Positions 12,701-25,838 are shown, counted from the first letter of the stretch. The stretch is 64,000 nucleotides of DNA from Hyaloscypha bicolor E (GCF_002865645.1 NW_020194588.1:248001-312000); one strand, 5' to 3'. A program made the numbers and translations. The notes: generated by a model not told the origin, from the letters alone.

Positions 12701-14654
12701 AAAACTATAGCTTAAAATCTAAAATTATTTTTTAATAATCTTTTAAGATTAAAAAGAATTCTAAATTATTAAGAAAAAGATTATTTAAAAAAAAAAATTT
12801 AAATAATTAAAAAAAGATCCCGAATAATAATAGAAATATTCTTTTTCTGAAATTTTTTATTTATAAAGATTTTTTATAACTTTATTAAGGCTTATAAGAA
12901 TTATATTTAAATTATTAAAAAAAGATTTATTATAAATAAATTAGCTATAAGTATTTTAAATAAATAAACTTTAATTTCTAAATTAAAAATATTAAATACT
13001 AGCCTTATTTAGAATTTAGAATTTAGTAAAAAATTAAATAATACTTTCCGAAATCCGCTTATTCTTTAATAAAATATAATTATATTATAATAATATTAGT
13101 ATTAAGAATATTAAAAGAAGTAAATAAAGAATTTAAAACTATTATATATATTTTATAAAAAGCCTGAATTTCTGAAATTAAATTCCAAATAGCTATAAAT
13201 ATTATATTATTAGTAAATTATATAGAAATCTTAATAATAAGTTTAATATTTTAAAATTAAACTTTATAATATTTCTTTAAGAAATTAGTAAATATTTAAA
13301 TATATTAAAAAAATTTATTTTAGAATATTAATTTAAATAATATTTTTATTAGCCTTATTAAAATAGTAAATAGAATTCCGAAATTTAATAAATTCTTTCT
13401 AGTTTTTAAAAACCTAGTTAGTAAGCTTATTTTTAATAATATAATACTATTTAAAACATACTTTAAGGAATTTCTTAAAAATTATAATAGTATTTTTCTA
13501 ATACTATTAAATCTTTAATAAATAATAAGAAATCTGAAATTATATTAACTTTAATAAATATTAAAGCTAAAAAACTTATTAAAATTTAAAATTTAAATCT
13601 CTTATTATAATAGTTATAATTCTTTTTACTAGATATTATAATATATAAGATAAAGAAATTAATAAATAAATACTTGAAATATTTCAAGTATTTACTAGTA
13701 ATAAAAAAAGGCTATAAGATTATTTTTATACTTATAATTATAGAAATAGATAATAAAGCCAGATAGTATAGAATTAATTAAAAAATAATAATAAAAAAAA
13801 CTTAGAAAAGAGCAAAAAAAAAGCTAAAAAATAATAATAAAGAAGTTATTATATATATAATTATTAAAAGAAAAGAGAATATATAATAATATAAGAAGAT
13901 TCTTTTATAAAAATAAATAAATATCTAAATTAATTACTAGTTTTTATATTAGTTCTAATCGAAAATTAGTATAGTAAATTAATATATATTTCTAAAACCT
14001 ATAAATAATCTTTAAAATCTCAGAAATATTTATATAAGTTTCTTATATAAATATTTTATTAAATTCTTTCTATATAGGTATTTAGATTATTCTAATATAA
14101 GATTTAATAAATAGTATTAATTTTATAGAATAATATCTTAATACTTTAAATTAAGCTAATTAGAATTTTTAATTTTTAAATGAAATTATAATTATTAGCT
14201 AGTTTCTATATTTGAAATATAATTACTATTTTTTCTTATTTATTTAGTCTTAATTTAATTAAATGATTTTTATATCTATTACTTATATTATATTAATAAA
14301 ACTACTTTCTAAAATATTAGAAATTTATATTAATTAAATATATAATTAAATAAATATTTTACTAAAATAGATTAATAAATCTTAGAAATATATATAATTT
14401 AAAAATATATAATAAATCTCGAATATTATAAACATTAATTAGAGAAATTAATAGCCCTTTAATATTATAATTATATTATTATTTATATTATAAGTTTTAT
14501 ATTTATAAATTATTATATATATATTATTAGAAGCTTTTATTTAAAAAAGGCTTTCCTAAATCTTATAAAAGAACTAGAAATTAGTTCTATATTAAATTTA
14601 ATATTATAATTTTATAATTTATTAATTTATTAATTTATTTTATTATTTACTAAT
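12701..14654. other. Unidentified heavily RIP-mutated stretch
   Basis: This part is very AT-rich with almost no CpA or TpG. The plus strand has quasi-coding phases. One near 13350-13480 faintly resembles the pre-zinc-knuckle block of Tad1-type LINE ORF1 proteins. Another, near 13890-14640, reads for a long way if TAA/TAG are taken as Gln. Neither is good enough to name. No LTR pair or terminal repeat was found. Confidence 0.4.
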
Positions 14655-15559
14655 AAATATCTTATAAAAATACTATTATTATAAGTAATAGAAATACTAT
14701 TTATTAAGATTTCTTTATTAAGAGTTAATATATTACTTAATATATTAAAGAAATATATATTATATTAGTCTATTAACTAGAAGCTTTATATAATTTATTA
14801 ATTACTATTTAAGCTATTAAACTTTTAGAAACTAATATAAAGGTATTTAATAAGTATATTTAATAGCAAATTAAGAATATTACTAGAAAACTGAAATTTA
14901 TAAAATTAGTAAAGAAATTCTTATATTTAATTATTTTTATAAATACTTTATTTATAAATAATAAAGATTTCTTTTTTTAAATTAAATATATTCTAATTCT
15001 TATAAATAGAATTAGATATACTAATATTATTTACTAGTTTTTTATTAAATATAAAAGAATTACTAGAAGTATTCTAGTTTTAAAACTTTATAATATAGCT
15101 TATAGCTTTAATATAAATACTTTAGTTAAATCTATAATTAATAAAGTAATAGAAATAGAACTATTATTAAATATTTATATAAATTCGAGATTATTATATA
15201 AATACTTTATTAAATTAGGTATTATTTAAAAGAAATATTTTAATAATTAATATAATATATCTTTATTAAATATATAAATAATAAGAAATTAAATAAATTA
15301 AAAAAGAATCGAATTTTACTAATTTTATAATAAAATTAAAACTATTAAATATCCTTAAATATCTTATTAATATAAATATTATATAATTAAATAAATTAAA
15401 TATAAATAGAATAAGAAATAGATATATAAAATATTAGAGAAAATCTGGTACTAGGCCGAATTAGGAAATTAGTATATAATTAGAAAGAAATACTATTTTT
15501 CGCGTTTTTAGAAAAATTTTAATATTAATATAACTATTTTTTCGAAAGTTATATATATT
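14655..15559 (+). mobile_element. Copia-3: 3' fragment of a Ty1/copia element (RT end, RNase H, LTR start)
   Basis: This is collinear with the 3' parts of copia-2 (about 38250-39190) and copia-1 (reverse of about 19770-20790). It encodes the RT C terminus and an RNase H with a readable 'LYKYFIKLG' block near 15195. The first ~35 bp of the 3' LTR (starting TATTAATATAAC at 15523) are present and then stop. Both ends are truncated: homology to the sister copies begins near 14655, and the LTR runs straight into B2 sequence near 15560. It lacks the hairpin found in copia-1. Confidence 0.82.
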
Positions 15560-16003
15560 AAAAAAGCTTTTTATATTTCTATATTTTATTTTATAAATAA
15601 TAGCCTTAATAGTTTTTTTAGTAATTAATAATAATTATATTAATTTCTTTAAATAAGAAATCGGAATTCTTAATTTATTTCTCTAGATCTTTAATAATAA
15701 CAAGATTCTTAATATATAAAAGTATTATAATAAAAGAAAAGACTTTTTCTTATAGATTTATTTATAATTTATTATAGAAATATTAATAAAACATTTGAAT
15801 TAAATAAAGCTACTAATAAAATAACTTAATTTAATAAGAGCTTATTTAAAAGTCTTGGAAATTCATATTATTTCGGGTTATATAAGGTTTTAGAAAATTA
15901 ATTTATTATATTTTCTCTAATAGTTTTATTACTAATATATATATATAAGGCTTAAAAATAATAATTAGATTACTAGTTTATAAGTACCTATTACTTTAGA
16001 ACT
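15560..16003 (-). mobile_element. Element B2 (gypsy B family), internal piece left of element C
   Basis: Read on the minus strand, this matches the 5' internal region of gypsy B (roughly 4020-4460), including the leader/gag transition around 15900-16003. It continues B2 sequence at 30205 across element C. The left side is cut by the copia-3 fragment; I could not find the rest of B2 gag-pol farther left. Confidence 0.75.
15999..16003. repeat. Left target-site duplication of gypsy C (GAACT)
   Basis: GAACT before the 5' LTR is repeated exactly at 30200-30204 after the 3' LTR. Confidence 0.93.
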
Positions 16004-16223
16004 TATAATAGGTTAAAACTCGATTTATATATTTAGTTAGAAGCTTTTATTATATAATATGCCTTCTTAGATTAATAAAATAACTATATATTATTTAGAA
16101 AGCTTAAATACTTTAGAGAATATAGTTCTACTTTTTCCTATTTTTTCTTTTTTTCTCTTTAGAGAATTCTATTTAGTTAATCGAACTACTAGTCTTTTTT
16201 ATATAAAGGCCTAGCCTGTAATA
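16004..16223 (+). repeat. Gypsy C 5' LTR (220 bp)
   Basis: It starts TATAATAGGTTAAAACTCG and ends GCCTGTAATA. It aligns with 29946-30199 throughout, except that the 3' copy carries an extra hairpin of about 30 bp, which explains most of the length difference. Confidence 0.92.
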
Positions 16224-16722
16224 TTAGAATTCTCTTTTTTCTATCTTTACTAATTAGAGATTATATATATATAAAGCTAGAAGTAAGAAGTACCTGAATC
16301 CATATATAAAAAATAAAGCTCGAAATAGATAAATCTAGAAGTAGATTCTATTTAAAACTATTTATAAAGCTAATACCTTAATAAGACTTTAGAGTATATA
16401 AAAGCTAGTAATAGAAAGTACCTGAAACTATATATAAAAGCCAGAGTATTAACTTAACTAGTTAATACTAAGGCTTATTTGGGTTTTCCTAAGCCTAGTT
16501 TAAGAAATGAAAACTACTAAATTCCCCTATTATATAAAAATTTAGAAGCAAGATTTCTTATAATTAGTTAAATAAATAGATAGCTATATAAAGCCAAAAT
16601 AATAAATAAAGCTCTTTAATAGCTATAGAAAGCCTTTATAATATAGTTCTAATAGCTATTAGAGCTAGTAATATAATAAAAAAACTTAATAGTAAACCTG
16701 ACTATATAAATTAATTTAATTA
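16224..16722. other. Gypsy C leader left of the pogo insertion
   Basis: This is untranslated leader or the start of gag. It contains a diffuse direct repeat of an 'AAGTACCTGAA...ATATATAAAA' unit near 16290 and 16420. No gene could be recognised. Confidence 0.5.
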
Positions 16723-18809
16723 TAATAGAAGCTCAATATAATAATATTAATTTTAGTATCTTTTTCTAATAATATATTAAGGTATTATTAAATCAAGAAT
16801 TATATATATATATTATAAATAAGAAAGGAACTAAAGATATATAAAGAACCTCTTAATTTTAATATCTTACTACTTGTAAGAAATCTCCTAAGAACTCCAA
16901 ATAAGCTTATCTTGCCTTTACTACTTTCCTTTAAATAAATATAGCTTTCAAAGTATTAACCTTATATATAACCTTACTTTATCTATCCTCTTATTACTTT
17001 TTATAAAGATTTAGTAAATCAAGTATAGCTATTACTTTAATTAACTTTACTTTCCTAATCTCTTTCTTCTACTTCTCCTACTCTATATTAGACTAAGTAT
17101 TTCCTGAACCTTCCTGAATATAGCAATTTATAATTACCTCTAGAGCTATACTCTCTTCCTCTATAATTATCTCGTTAACTAGTATAATAAATTGGCTAAT
17201 AGAAAGAGGGTTATTAAATTGGGTTATATACTAAATAGTTAATTAGAGGGTTTCGATTATCTCTTAATCTTTTGCTTACTAAATAGCCCATTTAATATCA
17301 ATTTTGCTATAGGTATCAAGATCTCTACCAAGAAAAGGTTTTGTAATAAGACTTGATTTATACCAGTAATTAGTAATTATAGAAGCTTTAATATAATTAT
17401 TTCAGGCATATACTATCCAATTAATTATATAGAGGAAAGTAACTGTTTTATTGGGATTCTTATCCGCTTTAAATTACTTAATTATATAACTAATCTATTA
17501 CCGGCAATAATAAAACTTAAAGGTATTAATAATACCCTAATCTGCCGGTTACTAATATAATATTATATTAGGAAGTAGCCATTTAATTTATATATAAGAG
17601 AGAGCTTGTTTTCTACTAACGAGATTAATACTATATTTGTATCCTGAGAAGTTATTTATAAAGAGAATAATATACCGGCATTAAGTAGAATACTTCCAAT
17701 TAAGCTAATAGAGATACTCTATATAGATAATACTAGTTATTTACTTAGAGTTATTATACCGGTATTATATATCCAAAAGTTAATAATTAATATACTTGAA
17801 ATACCGAGAGTTCTTACTCTTTCTAATTAACTAAGGCTCTCATTTATTAGTACCCGTAGCAGTAATTATAAGAGCGAGAGTGATTCGGTCTTTACTCTTT
17901 TTGCCCCTACTACTAGCCTCAGTTACTAGTATACGATTTGGTAATATTTTCTAATATAAACCAGTTTTATCTATATTTAAGATATTCTCAGGAGGTTATA
18001 TAACTACCAGATTTCGATTCTCTTGCATTTGCTTGATATTTTCAGGGCTTTTAATATCTGCTATACTGCTTTTACTATAGTAAATGTATTCCTTAATATG
18101 GAAGCAATTCTTGAAATTAGTCAACTATTTATTAGACTATTTAGGCTCTGGTTACTTGCAATATTAGAGAAGAAGATACCAGATTTCATATATCCCCTAC
18201 CTGAAAGTATTACCTGTAATTACTGCCATTTACTATTATATCTTCTGCTACTATTCAAAGAATACCGTTTCAAGATCAGGCCAATCAGATTAGCTTAATT
18301 ATTAAATTATAAGGCTTATATCTTTTCGTATATCGGTATTAAGGTAATCGAATTAAGTACTAAGGCTAAGGGAAATAGTGGATTAGTTAATTTTATAGTA
18401 GAACTTGTTCTGGAATCATTTAATAAGATTAGTATATATAGCTTTAGGATAGAATTGCTTATATCTTTATAGTACTCGGCAGTTAGCTTCTATTATATTC
18501 CTTTATCGTTTTTTGGGCTATTTAGAGGCTAGAGAACCAGAGGTAAGGTTAAGGGGCTATGATTTGGTAGAATTAATAGCCTGAGAGATACTAGAGGGCC
18601 CTAAAGTATTAATAAATTAATTCATTTTCAGGCTAAATAATTAGAATAATATACTACCAAAAATTAAGGGTTAGAACCGAAAAACCTAATAATAATTATA
18701 ATACCAAGGATATTATAAGCCTAAGGCTAAAAAAGTATAAGACTATATAGCTATATTATATTACTAAGGATATTATTATATTAAGGATTATTATATTGAG
18801 GTTCTACTA
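16723..18809 (-). mobile_element. Fot1/pogo-type DNA transposon (Tc1-mariner superfamily), 2.1 kb
   Basis: The terminal inverted repeats are TAATAGAAGCTCAATATAAT at the left end, and TAGTAGAACCTCAATATAAT when the right end is read inward on the minus strand. Both are decayed forms of a CAGTAGAACCTC-type terminus. TA dinucleotides flank both ends (16721-16722 and 18810-18811), the usual pogo/Tc1 target duplication. The minus strand codes for a DDE transposase. The length fits the family. It sits in the leader of gypsy C and retains many more CpA and TpG than C. Confidence 0.88.
16880..18560 (-). pseudogene. Fot1/pogo transposase (DDE_1 domain), degenerate
   Basis: The enzyme would cut and paste the surrounding transposon. 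On the minus strand, an N-terminal DNA-binding region (about 18300-18560, poorly preserved) is followed by the DDE catalytic domain. Its readable blocks are: 'NMDETGLYWK'-like, read as NIDKTGLY, near 17955-17990 (first Asp); 'SSRGKKSKDRITLA' near 17870-17910; 'MDNFSGHK'-like, read as INNFSGYK, near 17640-17665 (second Asp, mutated to Asn); and 'WLPPN...QPADQGI'-like near 17515-17590 (third Asp retained). A C-terminal basic tail follows. RIP stops are present but fewer than in neighbouring elements. Non-functional. Confidence 0.87.
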
Positions 18810-18811
18810 TA

Positions 18812-19497
18812 ATAAATATATAATAACTCTAAACTTCTTATAAATATAGATATTTCCTCTATTTTATATATTTCTTTAACTTCTTTTTATAAGGTAACTA
18901 AAAGCCTGCTTTCCGAATTCTAATAAGTTTAATAGAAATAACTTGGCTTTATATTTCTAGTTTAAAGAACTCTTATAAATAAAGCTAGAAATTTATAACC
19001 TGTAAAAGTAATAAAGGCTCTAGAGAAGTTAAACCGAATTTGGTAAAGATTAATTTCTTTAGGCAAATTCTTAAATAATTTTAATTATTTAATTCTAGAA
19101 ATAAAAAAATAGAAATAGTAAAATAAGATTAAGAAAAATTATTTAAAGTCGCTATTATAACTAAGCTTATAGAAGAAATACTAGAAATAAAGAAAGAAAG
19201 ATTATATAAGAAATATTATTTCTAGTTATAAATAATTAATAACTAGTTAGCTAAAATCAAGAGTATAAAAGTCTATTATTCGAACTAGTTAAATAAAAGG
19301 CCTAAAAGCCTTTTCCTATTTAGAGCCGCTTTGTCTATTTAGCTAATGAAATAAGAGCCTATTATAAATAATATAAAATAGTAATTAAGGAATATTTCTA
19401 ATTAGGTCTTTCGGAATAAAATTAATTAATAAAAGAAAAAAAGGCTTTACTTTTAATATAGTTAAAATAATTATTTTATATATAATTATTAAATAAA
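18812..19497 (+). pseudogene. Gypsy C gag, left part
   Basis: This is a degenerate gag reading in the plus sense, with a capsid-like region near 18980-19420. It is interrupted at 19498 by copia-1, and gag-like sequence resumes at 25839. Many RIP stops. Assigned mainly by position between the leader and pol and by general gag-like composition, so less certain than pol. Confidence 0.5.
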
Positions 19498-19502
19498 GTT
19501 AT

Positions 19503-19806
19503 TATTAGTTTGCTAGAAATATATAGTACTATTATATAGGTATAGAAGTACTATTTATATATAGTTAGTAAAGTTATTATTTAGAAGTAGGAATTGTAAT
19601 ATTATAGTATTAATATATAATCCCTAAATCTGCTAAGCCTAAAGGGGTCTAGTCTACTAGTCGAGTTACTAATAGGATACAAGGTTATATAACTATATCC
19701 CGTATCCTATATTCTATTATTTATATCTCATTATTTATTGCCTATATTCCGTATCCCGTATTCCGTAACTATATATATAACTTCTAGAGAAATAGCTATA
19801 CTAATA
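19503..19806 (-). repeat. Copia-1 3' LTR (left)
   Basis: About 304 bp, collinear with 25540-25833. It contains a degenerate run of ATCC(C/T)GTATCC-like short repeats near 19690-19785. Confidence 0.93.
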
Positions 19807-19928
19807 CTAGAAACTCTCTAAAAATGCAAAAAATAGTATCTTTCTCTAATTATATATAAATTCCCTAATCCGGCCTAGTACTAGATTTCCCAAATACTCT
19901 ATATATCTATATTACTTCTAAGGTTTTA

Positions 19929-19964
19929 GTCATATACTAAAGGCTATAGCCTTTTATATATAAC
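19929..19964. repeat. Copy 3 of the recurrent ~36-bp hairpin, inside copia-1
   Basis: The left arm GTCATATACTAAAGGCT and right arm AGCCTTTTATATATAAC surround a two-base loop with three mismatches. It lies about 120 bp inside the 3' LTR. The collinear positions in copia-2 (near 39045) and copia-3 (near 15430) lack it. Confidence 0.82.
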
Positions 19965-20059
19965 TTCCTTTCCTATAATATTCTTCTATTCTATATATTT
20001 ATTTTCTGCTTTATTTATACTCGACTTATTTCTCTATATTTAATTATATAGTATTTGTA

Positions 20060-23000
20060 TTAATTAGGTACTTAAGGGTATTTATTAGCTTCGATTTCGT
20101 TATAGAATTAATAGAATTCGATTCTCTCTTAATTTATTTAACTTTTGCAATTTCTTATTATTTATATATTTGGCAGAGATATATTATATTAATTATTAGG
20201 CATTTCTCTCAAGTAGTACCCAATTTAATAAGGCATTTATATAACGACTTTAAATCCGTATAGACGACTAGTAGTAGTTCTATTTCTAGTACTTTATTAA
20301 TTATAGATTTGACTAAAGCGCCTATATTAAAAATGTAAGCTATATTATAGAGTTCCGAAGCTAAAATGCTTCTAGTAACTCTCTTATATTTAGTAGAGAA
20401 CTAGTAAATAATATTAGTATATCTAGTTTTATTTATTAGAACTAGAATATATCCGATTTAAGAGAAGAGATCTCTATTATTTATAAATAAAGCATCTATA
20501 AAAACGATTAAATATAAGAACTTCTTTACTAGCTTTATAAATCTCAGTCCTCTAGTAGTATTCTTAATTTATTATTAAATACACTTATTAAGTACCTTTA
20601 TATTAGTTTCCAAGAGTTTAATAGCTTAAATAGCAATTAATAGATTATATAAAGCTTCTAATTAATAGACTAATATAATATATATTCCTCTTATATATTG
20701 GGTAATATATTGGTCCTTAATAGAAAGATTTTAATAAATAGTACTCTTATTACTTATAATAGTAGTATTTTTTATAGAAATAGTTCGGAGGTTCTTATAC
20801 TAGTATTCCTATATAAGGGTAATTCTAGTAGTATTTATATAAATAATACCTCTATTAAATTTGAGATTATAATTAAAAGTAAGGGATTTATATTCCTTAG
20901 TTAAGAACTTAGCCTTATAGAGCTTTAGTTACTTTGCCTTTATAAAATTATTAGTTCTGACAAATAGAATATTATTAGTTTAAAGGCTAATAATTCCGAA
21001 GAGTTACTTGCTATAGAATAGATAAGGGTTATAAGTCGATTGTTCTATAGAAAGCTCGTTAATATAATAGAAATAGTAAGTCTTAAACTAGTAGTTTCTA
21101 GCTTCCGGTATACTATATAGTAGTTTTATAACCTTTAAAACAGAATTATTCTTTAGATTCAGCTCTTTAGTAAGTTTATAGAATGGGTTAATATAGAAAT
21201 TATAATTAAATAAGGTTATTAATTAGATATAAGCTTATAAGATATTATATAAATACAATTCCGTAGTATCTATTATTATAGTAGTAATACTAAGGATAAT
21301 TATCTGGCTAATATATTAAATAGTAGGTAATTGTATTAACATTATATATTTCTTACTATTATTATAAGCTTGAATAACTACTCTCGACTTTTTAAGCTCT
21401 TTCTCTATACTCTTATTTTTAATCTCGTTAATAAACCAGAAGTTGAAAATATATACCTTTTTTAGTATTTGAGATCTGGAAATAACCTCAAATATATTCT
21501 TTTCCAGAAGGCTAATAACTTTAACTTAACGGGAATTCTTATATAGTTTATTATCTTATAGGAATACTATAATATCCGGGATCTTACAAGGGCATCCTCT
21601 ACTATACTTTAGTAGAATAGTAGAAGGAATTATACCTATATTACCTTTGGCCTTACTATTAGATTCGGGAATAGGTTTAGATTTAAGGCCATTAGTAATA
21701 ACCTTAATATTTCCTATATAAAAGAACTTTATAAAGGTCGAATAGAAGGTAGTATTACTATATAGTAGAGCTAGTATATAGTTCTCCCTATTAATAGCTA
21801 CTAGCTTATATAGTTTATTCCAATTACTAGATTAACTAGTATTTCCTTTATATTAAATAAGAATATTCAAATTCAGTAATAGTTTATAGATATTAATAAT
21901 ATTAGAACTATTTCGGATATTTAAAGTATTTCCAATTTAATATCTAGCTTAAAGCTTCTAAATTTCTACTATTGCCTTTTTAAATACTACTAATTACTAT
22001 AATATAATAGGTAATAAAGTATTATATTTAGTTATTTAAAGTAAACTACTATAAACCAAAAGAATTAGAATAATACTATTAGATTCTGTAAAGTTATTAA
22101 TAGCCTTAAAAGCTATTTGAAATATAATATTTTTATTAATTCCATTAACTTTGGCTATAATAATAAGATAGGTATATTAGATCGGGCTATAATAGTATTT
22201 TATAATTCCGATAGAGTTATAAGCTTCTATAGAAATAATTTTAATCTTAATTTCTATAGTATTTGCAAGCTAAGCAAACTTCTTATTAGTAAACTGCTTT
22301 CCGGTATCTGCTATAATCTAATTAAAAGAACCTAAATAGTTATTAATCTAGTATTACTTAAATATATTCTAGATATATATTATACTAATATTCTAAAGCT
22401 ATTAGCCGGCTTAATATCGAGTACCTTTATTAATAATATAGAGTATAGGCTTACTGGAAATATAGAAAATATTAATAATAATAGAGTAGTTAAAGCTAAT
22501 ATTATCTCTTAGATTAAACTTGAATTATTCGAATAATTGGCTATATTTCTGGTATTACTTATAGTATTTTATAAGATATTTAAGAGCTTCTATATTAATA
22601 TTATAGCCTGCTTATTCTAGTATATTTCGGAGCTTACTAATAGATAAATAACTAAAATAACGGTATAGATATTATAATTCGATCTCTATAAAAAAGTAGG
22701 GGTTATAAGTAAAGAATTCGGAAATAAAGCTTTATAGTATAGTATTCTAAAACAGAAAAAAGTATCCGAAATATTATATTATAGATATATATTTTCCGGT
22801 AAAAATAATAAGATAATTAGTAAGATTATTAAAATAGACCCCTAGCTTATCTATATTAGCCAAGCTAAGTAAAAATAGAGTCTTTAAAAGTATAATATAG
22901 AATTATACTTACTTAATTAGTATACTTACTATTATAGATCTAATAAAAGATATAGATCTAATACTAAACTGGATATTAACTTAACCTTTAGTAGTTTCAT

Positions 23001-24900
23001 TAAGTTTAATACTATTATTAGTCTATTAGAGAGCTTAGAATTAGTTAGAACTAGTAGTTAAATATCTAGAGGCTCTAGTATTAATTATGACTCTATAAAA
23101 GTAGTAAGTATTATATTTTAATATATTATTAATTATAAAAGTCTAGGTATTTTCTATTAAGGGTTTAATAGGCTTTAAAATATAGTTTTCGCCTATTATC
23201 TAGTATATAAGAGAAAGAGAAATAAGGTTATCTATAAGGGTATTAGCTATAGTTATTAGTAAAGCAGAAGTAATAGAAGTAGCTAAAAAGCTCTTAACTA
23301 AAGTAAAATAGAAATCTAGGTAATATTTCTTTTCTTTATTCGTTTCCGCTAATAAAGCCTTAAAAGCATTATTTACTAGTTTGTTCTTATTGCTTTTATT
23401 ACTTTCTTTGCCTTTAGCTTTAGTAATATATTATATATAAATACTACTAAAGCATTTATTAAAGTTATAAGTATTTCGGAATATGAACTAATAAATATTT
23501 CTATTCTTAAATCGAGCTTTTTTAGCCTCTTATTTCTCTGGTATATATTTCTATAAGCGGTATTCGGATTTCTTATATATAAAATATAACTTTAGAATAT
23601 AATTATTATAATTATAGAATTTAAAATAGTTATTACAGGTTCCGAAATTATGGCTAGATCTGTATTAACGATTTCCGGAAGAATAATAGCTTGGAGGGTT
23701 CTAAGAATAGTATTATTAATTAGTAAAGAAAGTTTCGGAATTAGCTCGTTATTTACTCTTATATATAGTAATAGATAACTGGAGCTTATTAATAAGCTGG
23801 CCGAGATTTGTAAAAGGGTCTGAAATTATATATTTATATATCCGGAAGCTTTAGTAAGAGATAATAATCTTATTATAAAGGAATTCGGTATTTTATAAAT
23901 TAAATATAAGACTATATTATAGTTAATATAGTTCGTTAATTAGTAGTTAAATAGTTTTAAATATTATCTTTTCCGGAAATTTAGCCGTTATAGAAGCTAA
24001 TATAATAGCGTTCTACTTATCTAAATTTCGATATTCAAATCCAGGGCCTTTAAAGAAGCTATAAATATTAATATAAGCCTTTTTATATATATATTAAAAG
24101 AGCTAATTACTATAGAAATGGTCTTAAGCTAGTTTCTTTAGTATAGTAGGAAAAGCTCGCATTAGTACCTCTTATAAAAGCTCTATATATTAGTAGATAT
24201 TAAGGAAAATAGTAAGTTTATAGTTAAAATTACTATTAGATCTATTATACTTTTAGTCTTTAGTATAGATCTTAGTAACTTTCCTAATAAGTCTTATAGT
24301 CAAAGGGAATTAAGGGGTTATTCGGATATAGTTATAATAGTAGTAGTAGTAGAAATATACTATTTGCTTCTAGAGCTTTTATATTAGTATATAAATCTAG
24401 TAGAGGTATAGAATATAGTAGTAGAAGAGATAGTAAAGGAGGTAATAATAGTATAGAAATATTGAAAATAATAGGTTCTAGGCGCTTATTTTTTATAAGA
24501 GTAATAAAGTCTAATAGGATTAGTTTCTTAATAAGATCTAGTCTGGCCGCTAATATATTTTCATTTAACTATATATACTATTTATTCTTCTTTATAATAG
24601 TATATAGAATATTTATAATAGTATTAGTACTACTATTCTATTATATAAATATACTACTATACTAAAGGGTTTTATATAGGTATAGTATTTCCGGAAGTTC
24701 GAATTTATTAAAGTTCTTTTAATAGATAAAGTCTTTAAAGTTATATCTAAATAGCTTCTAAAAGTTATTATTAACTATTTTATAGAGAATATATTAAAAT
24801 AGCTTGGTATTTAAGAATTCAGTTATCTTATTTGCCTTAATAGAGTTTAGATTAATTCTATATTTTTACTTTCTTACTAATTTCTTGAAATTATTATTAT
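20060..24900 (-). pseudogene. Copia-1 gag-pol polyprotein, degenerate
   Basis: Read on the minus strand with RIP stops as Gln. A Cys/His nucleocapsid block lies near 23540-23650. A protease box (DTGAS, read as NTRAS) lies near 23060-23080. The GAG-pre-integrase and 'LADMDELGVYFNN'-like block is near 22830-22870, and the integrase zinc domain near 22560-22700. The integrase core with 'GTRYQAG' lies near 22420-22450. RT lies from about 21500 to 20550. RNase H, with a readable 'YTDLKSLYKCLIKLG' block near 20200-20255, runs to about 20060. The upstream gag reaches to about 24900. The protein would make the particle and copy and integrate the element. It carries many stops and has lost key Asp and Cys residues. 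Confidence 0.9.
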
Positions 24901-25539
24901 CTATAGAATAATCGGATTAAATAGATCTAATAAAGAAATCGTCTACTATAATATATTCTACTATTATATATTCTATAGGCTTGTATCCAGTTCGAAATAT
25001 AGTAGTTTATAAGAAGAGTAGGTTTATAAGAAGGAAAGTAGTTTATAAGATAGGTAGTTTATAATAGATATTATATTTAAGGTAAAAATTTCGTCTATAA
25101 TAAGAAATTTAGGAAGTGAAATTTAAGAAGTGAAATATTGAGATTCCGGGAGAACTTAATAGTTCTGAAGCTCAAGAGCCCTAGAAGTTTAAAAGAAGGT
25201 GGTTTTTAAGAGGGTTTTATAGAAGTTAAATAGAAATGAAATAGAATAGTTAAATAGCTAACTGTTTTAGTACTTAGTAAGATTAAGTGCCTTTCCTGCC
25301 TATATAATCAAATTACAGGTAATAGAACTAATAGATATTTCTTTCTTTAATATAGTATAATTAGGCCTTAGTAAGATCAAGTATCTTTTCTGCCTATATA
25401 ACCGAATTATAGGTAATAGGATTAATAGTTATTTTCTTTTTAACTGAAATAATAGCTTTGCCCCTAAGTAATCAAATCTTAGGCAAGTATAGCTTAATTC
25501 TTTCTAATCTATAAGTACTAACTAATTAGTATTAGTTTA

Positions 25540-25833
25540 CTAAAAATATATAGTACTATTATATAAGTATAGAAGTACTATTTATATATAGTTAGTAAAG
25601 TTATTATTTAGAAGTAGGGATTGTAGTATTATAGTATTAATATATAATTCCTAAATTTGCTAAGCCTAAAAGGGTCTAGTCTACTAGTCGAGTTACTAAT
25701 AGGATATAAGGTTATATAATTATATCCTATATCCTATATTCTATTGCCTATATCCCATTACCTATTACCTATATCCTATATTCTATATCCCGTAACTATA
25801 TATATAACTTCCAGAGGAATAGCTATACTAATA
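25540..25833 (-). repeat. Copia-1 5' LTR (right)
   Basis: 294 bp, partner of 19503-19806, followed by the GTTAT target duplication at 25834-25838. It drives transcription leftward if active. The short internal ATCC-type repeats are fewer than in the 3' copy. Confidence 0.93.
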
Positions 25834-25838
25834 GTTAT

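Larger units (their letters stand above)
19503..25833 (-). mobile_element. Copia-1: complete Ty1/copia LTR retrotransposon (6.3 kb), minus strand
   Basis: The LTRs are at 19503-19806 and 25540-25833, with an exact GTTAT duplication at 19498-19502 and 25834-25838. The LTR termini form the inverted pair TATTAGT/ACTAATA (TGTTAGT/ACTAACA before RIP). The gag-pol order on the minus strand is nucleocapsid, protease, integrase, RT, RNase H, which is diagnostic for copia. It is inserted in the gag region of gypsy C, against C's orientation. Moderately RIP-mutated. Confidence 0.94.

Noticed and set aside
18023..18298. 91-codon plus-strand open frame
   Set aside because: It is the antisense of the pogo transposase, which has clear DDE-domain blocks on the minus strand.
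20698..24665. Several 67-72-codon plus-strand frames (20698, 22117, 24462)
   Set aside because: They lie antisense to the copia-1 polyprotein and have no coding features of their own.
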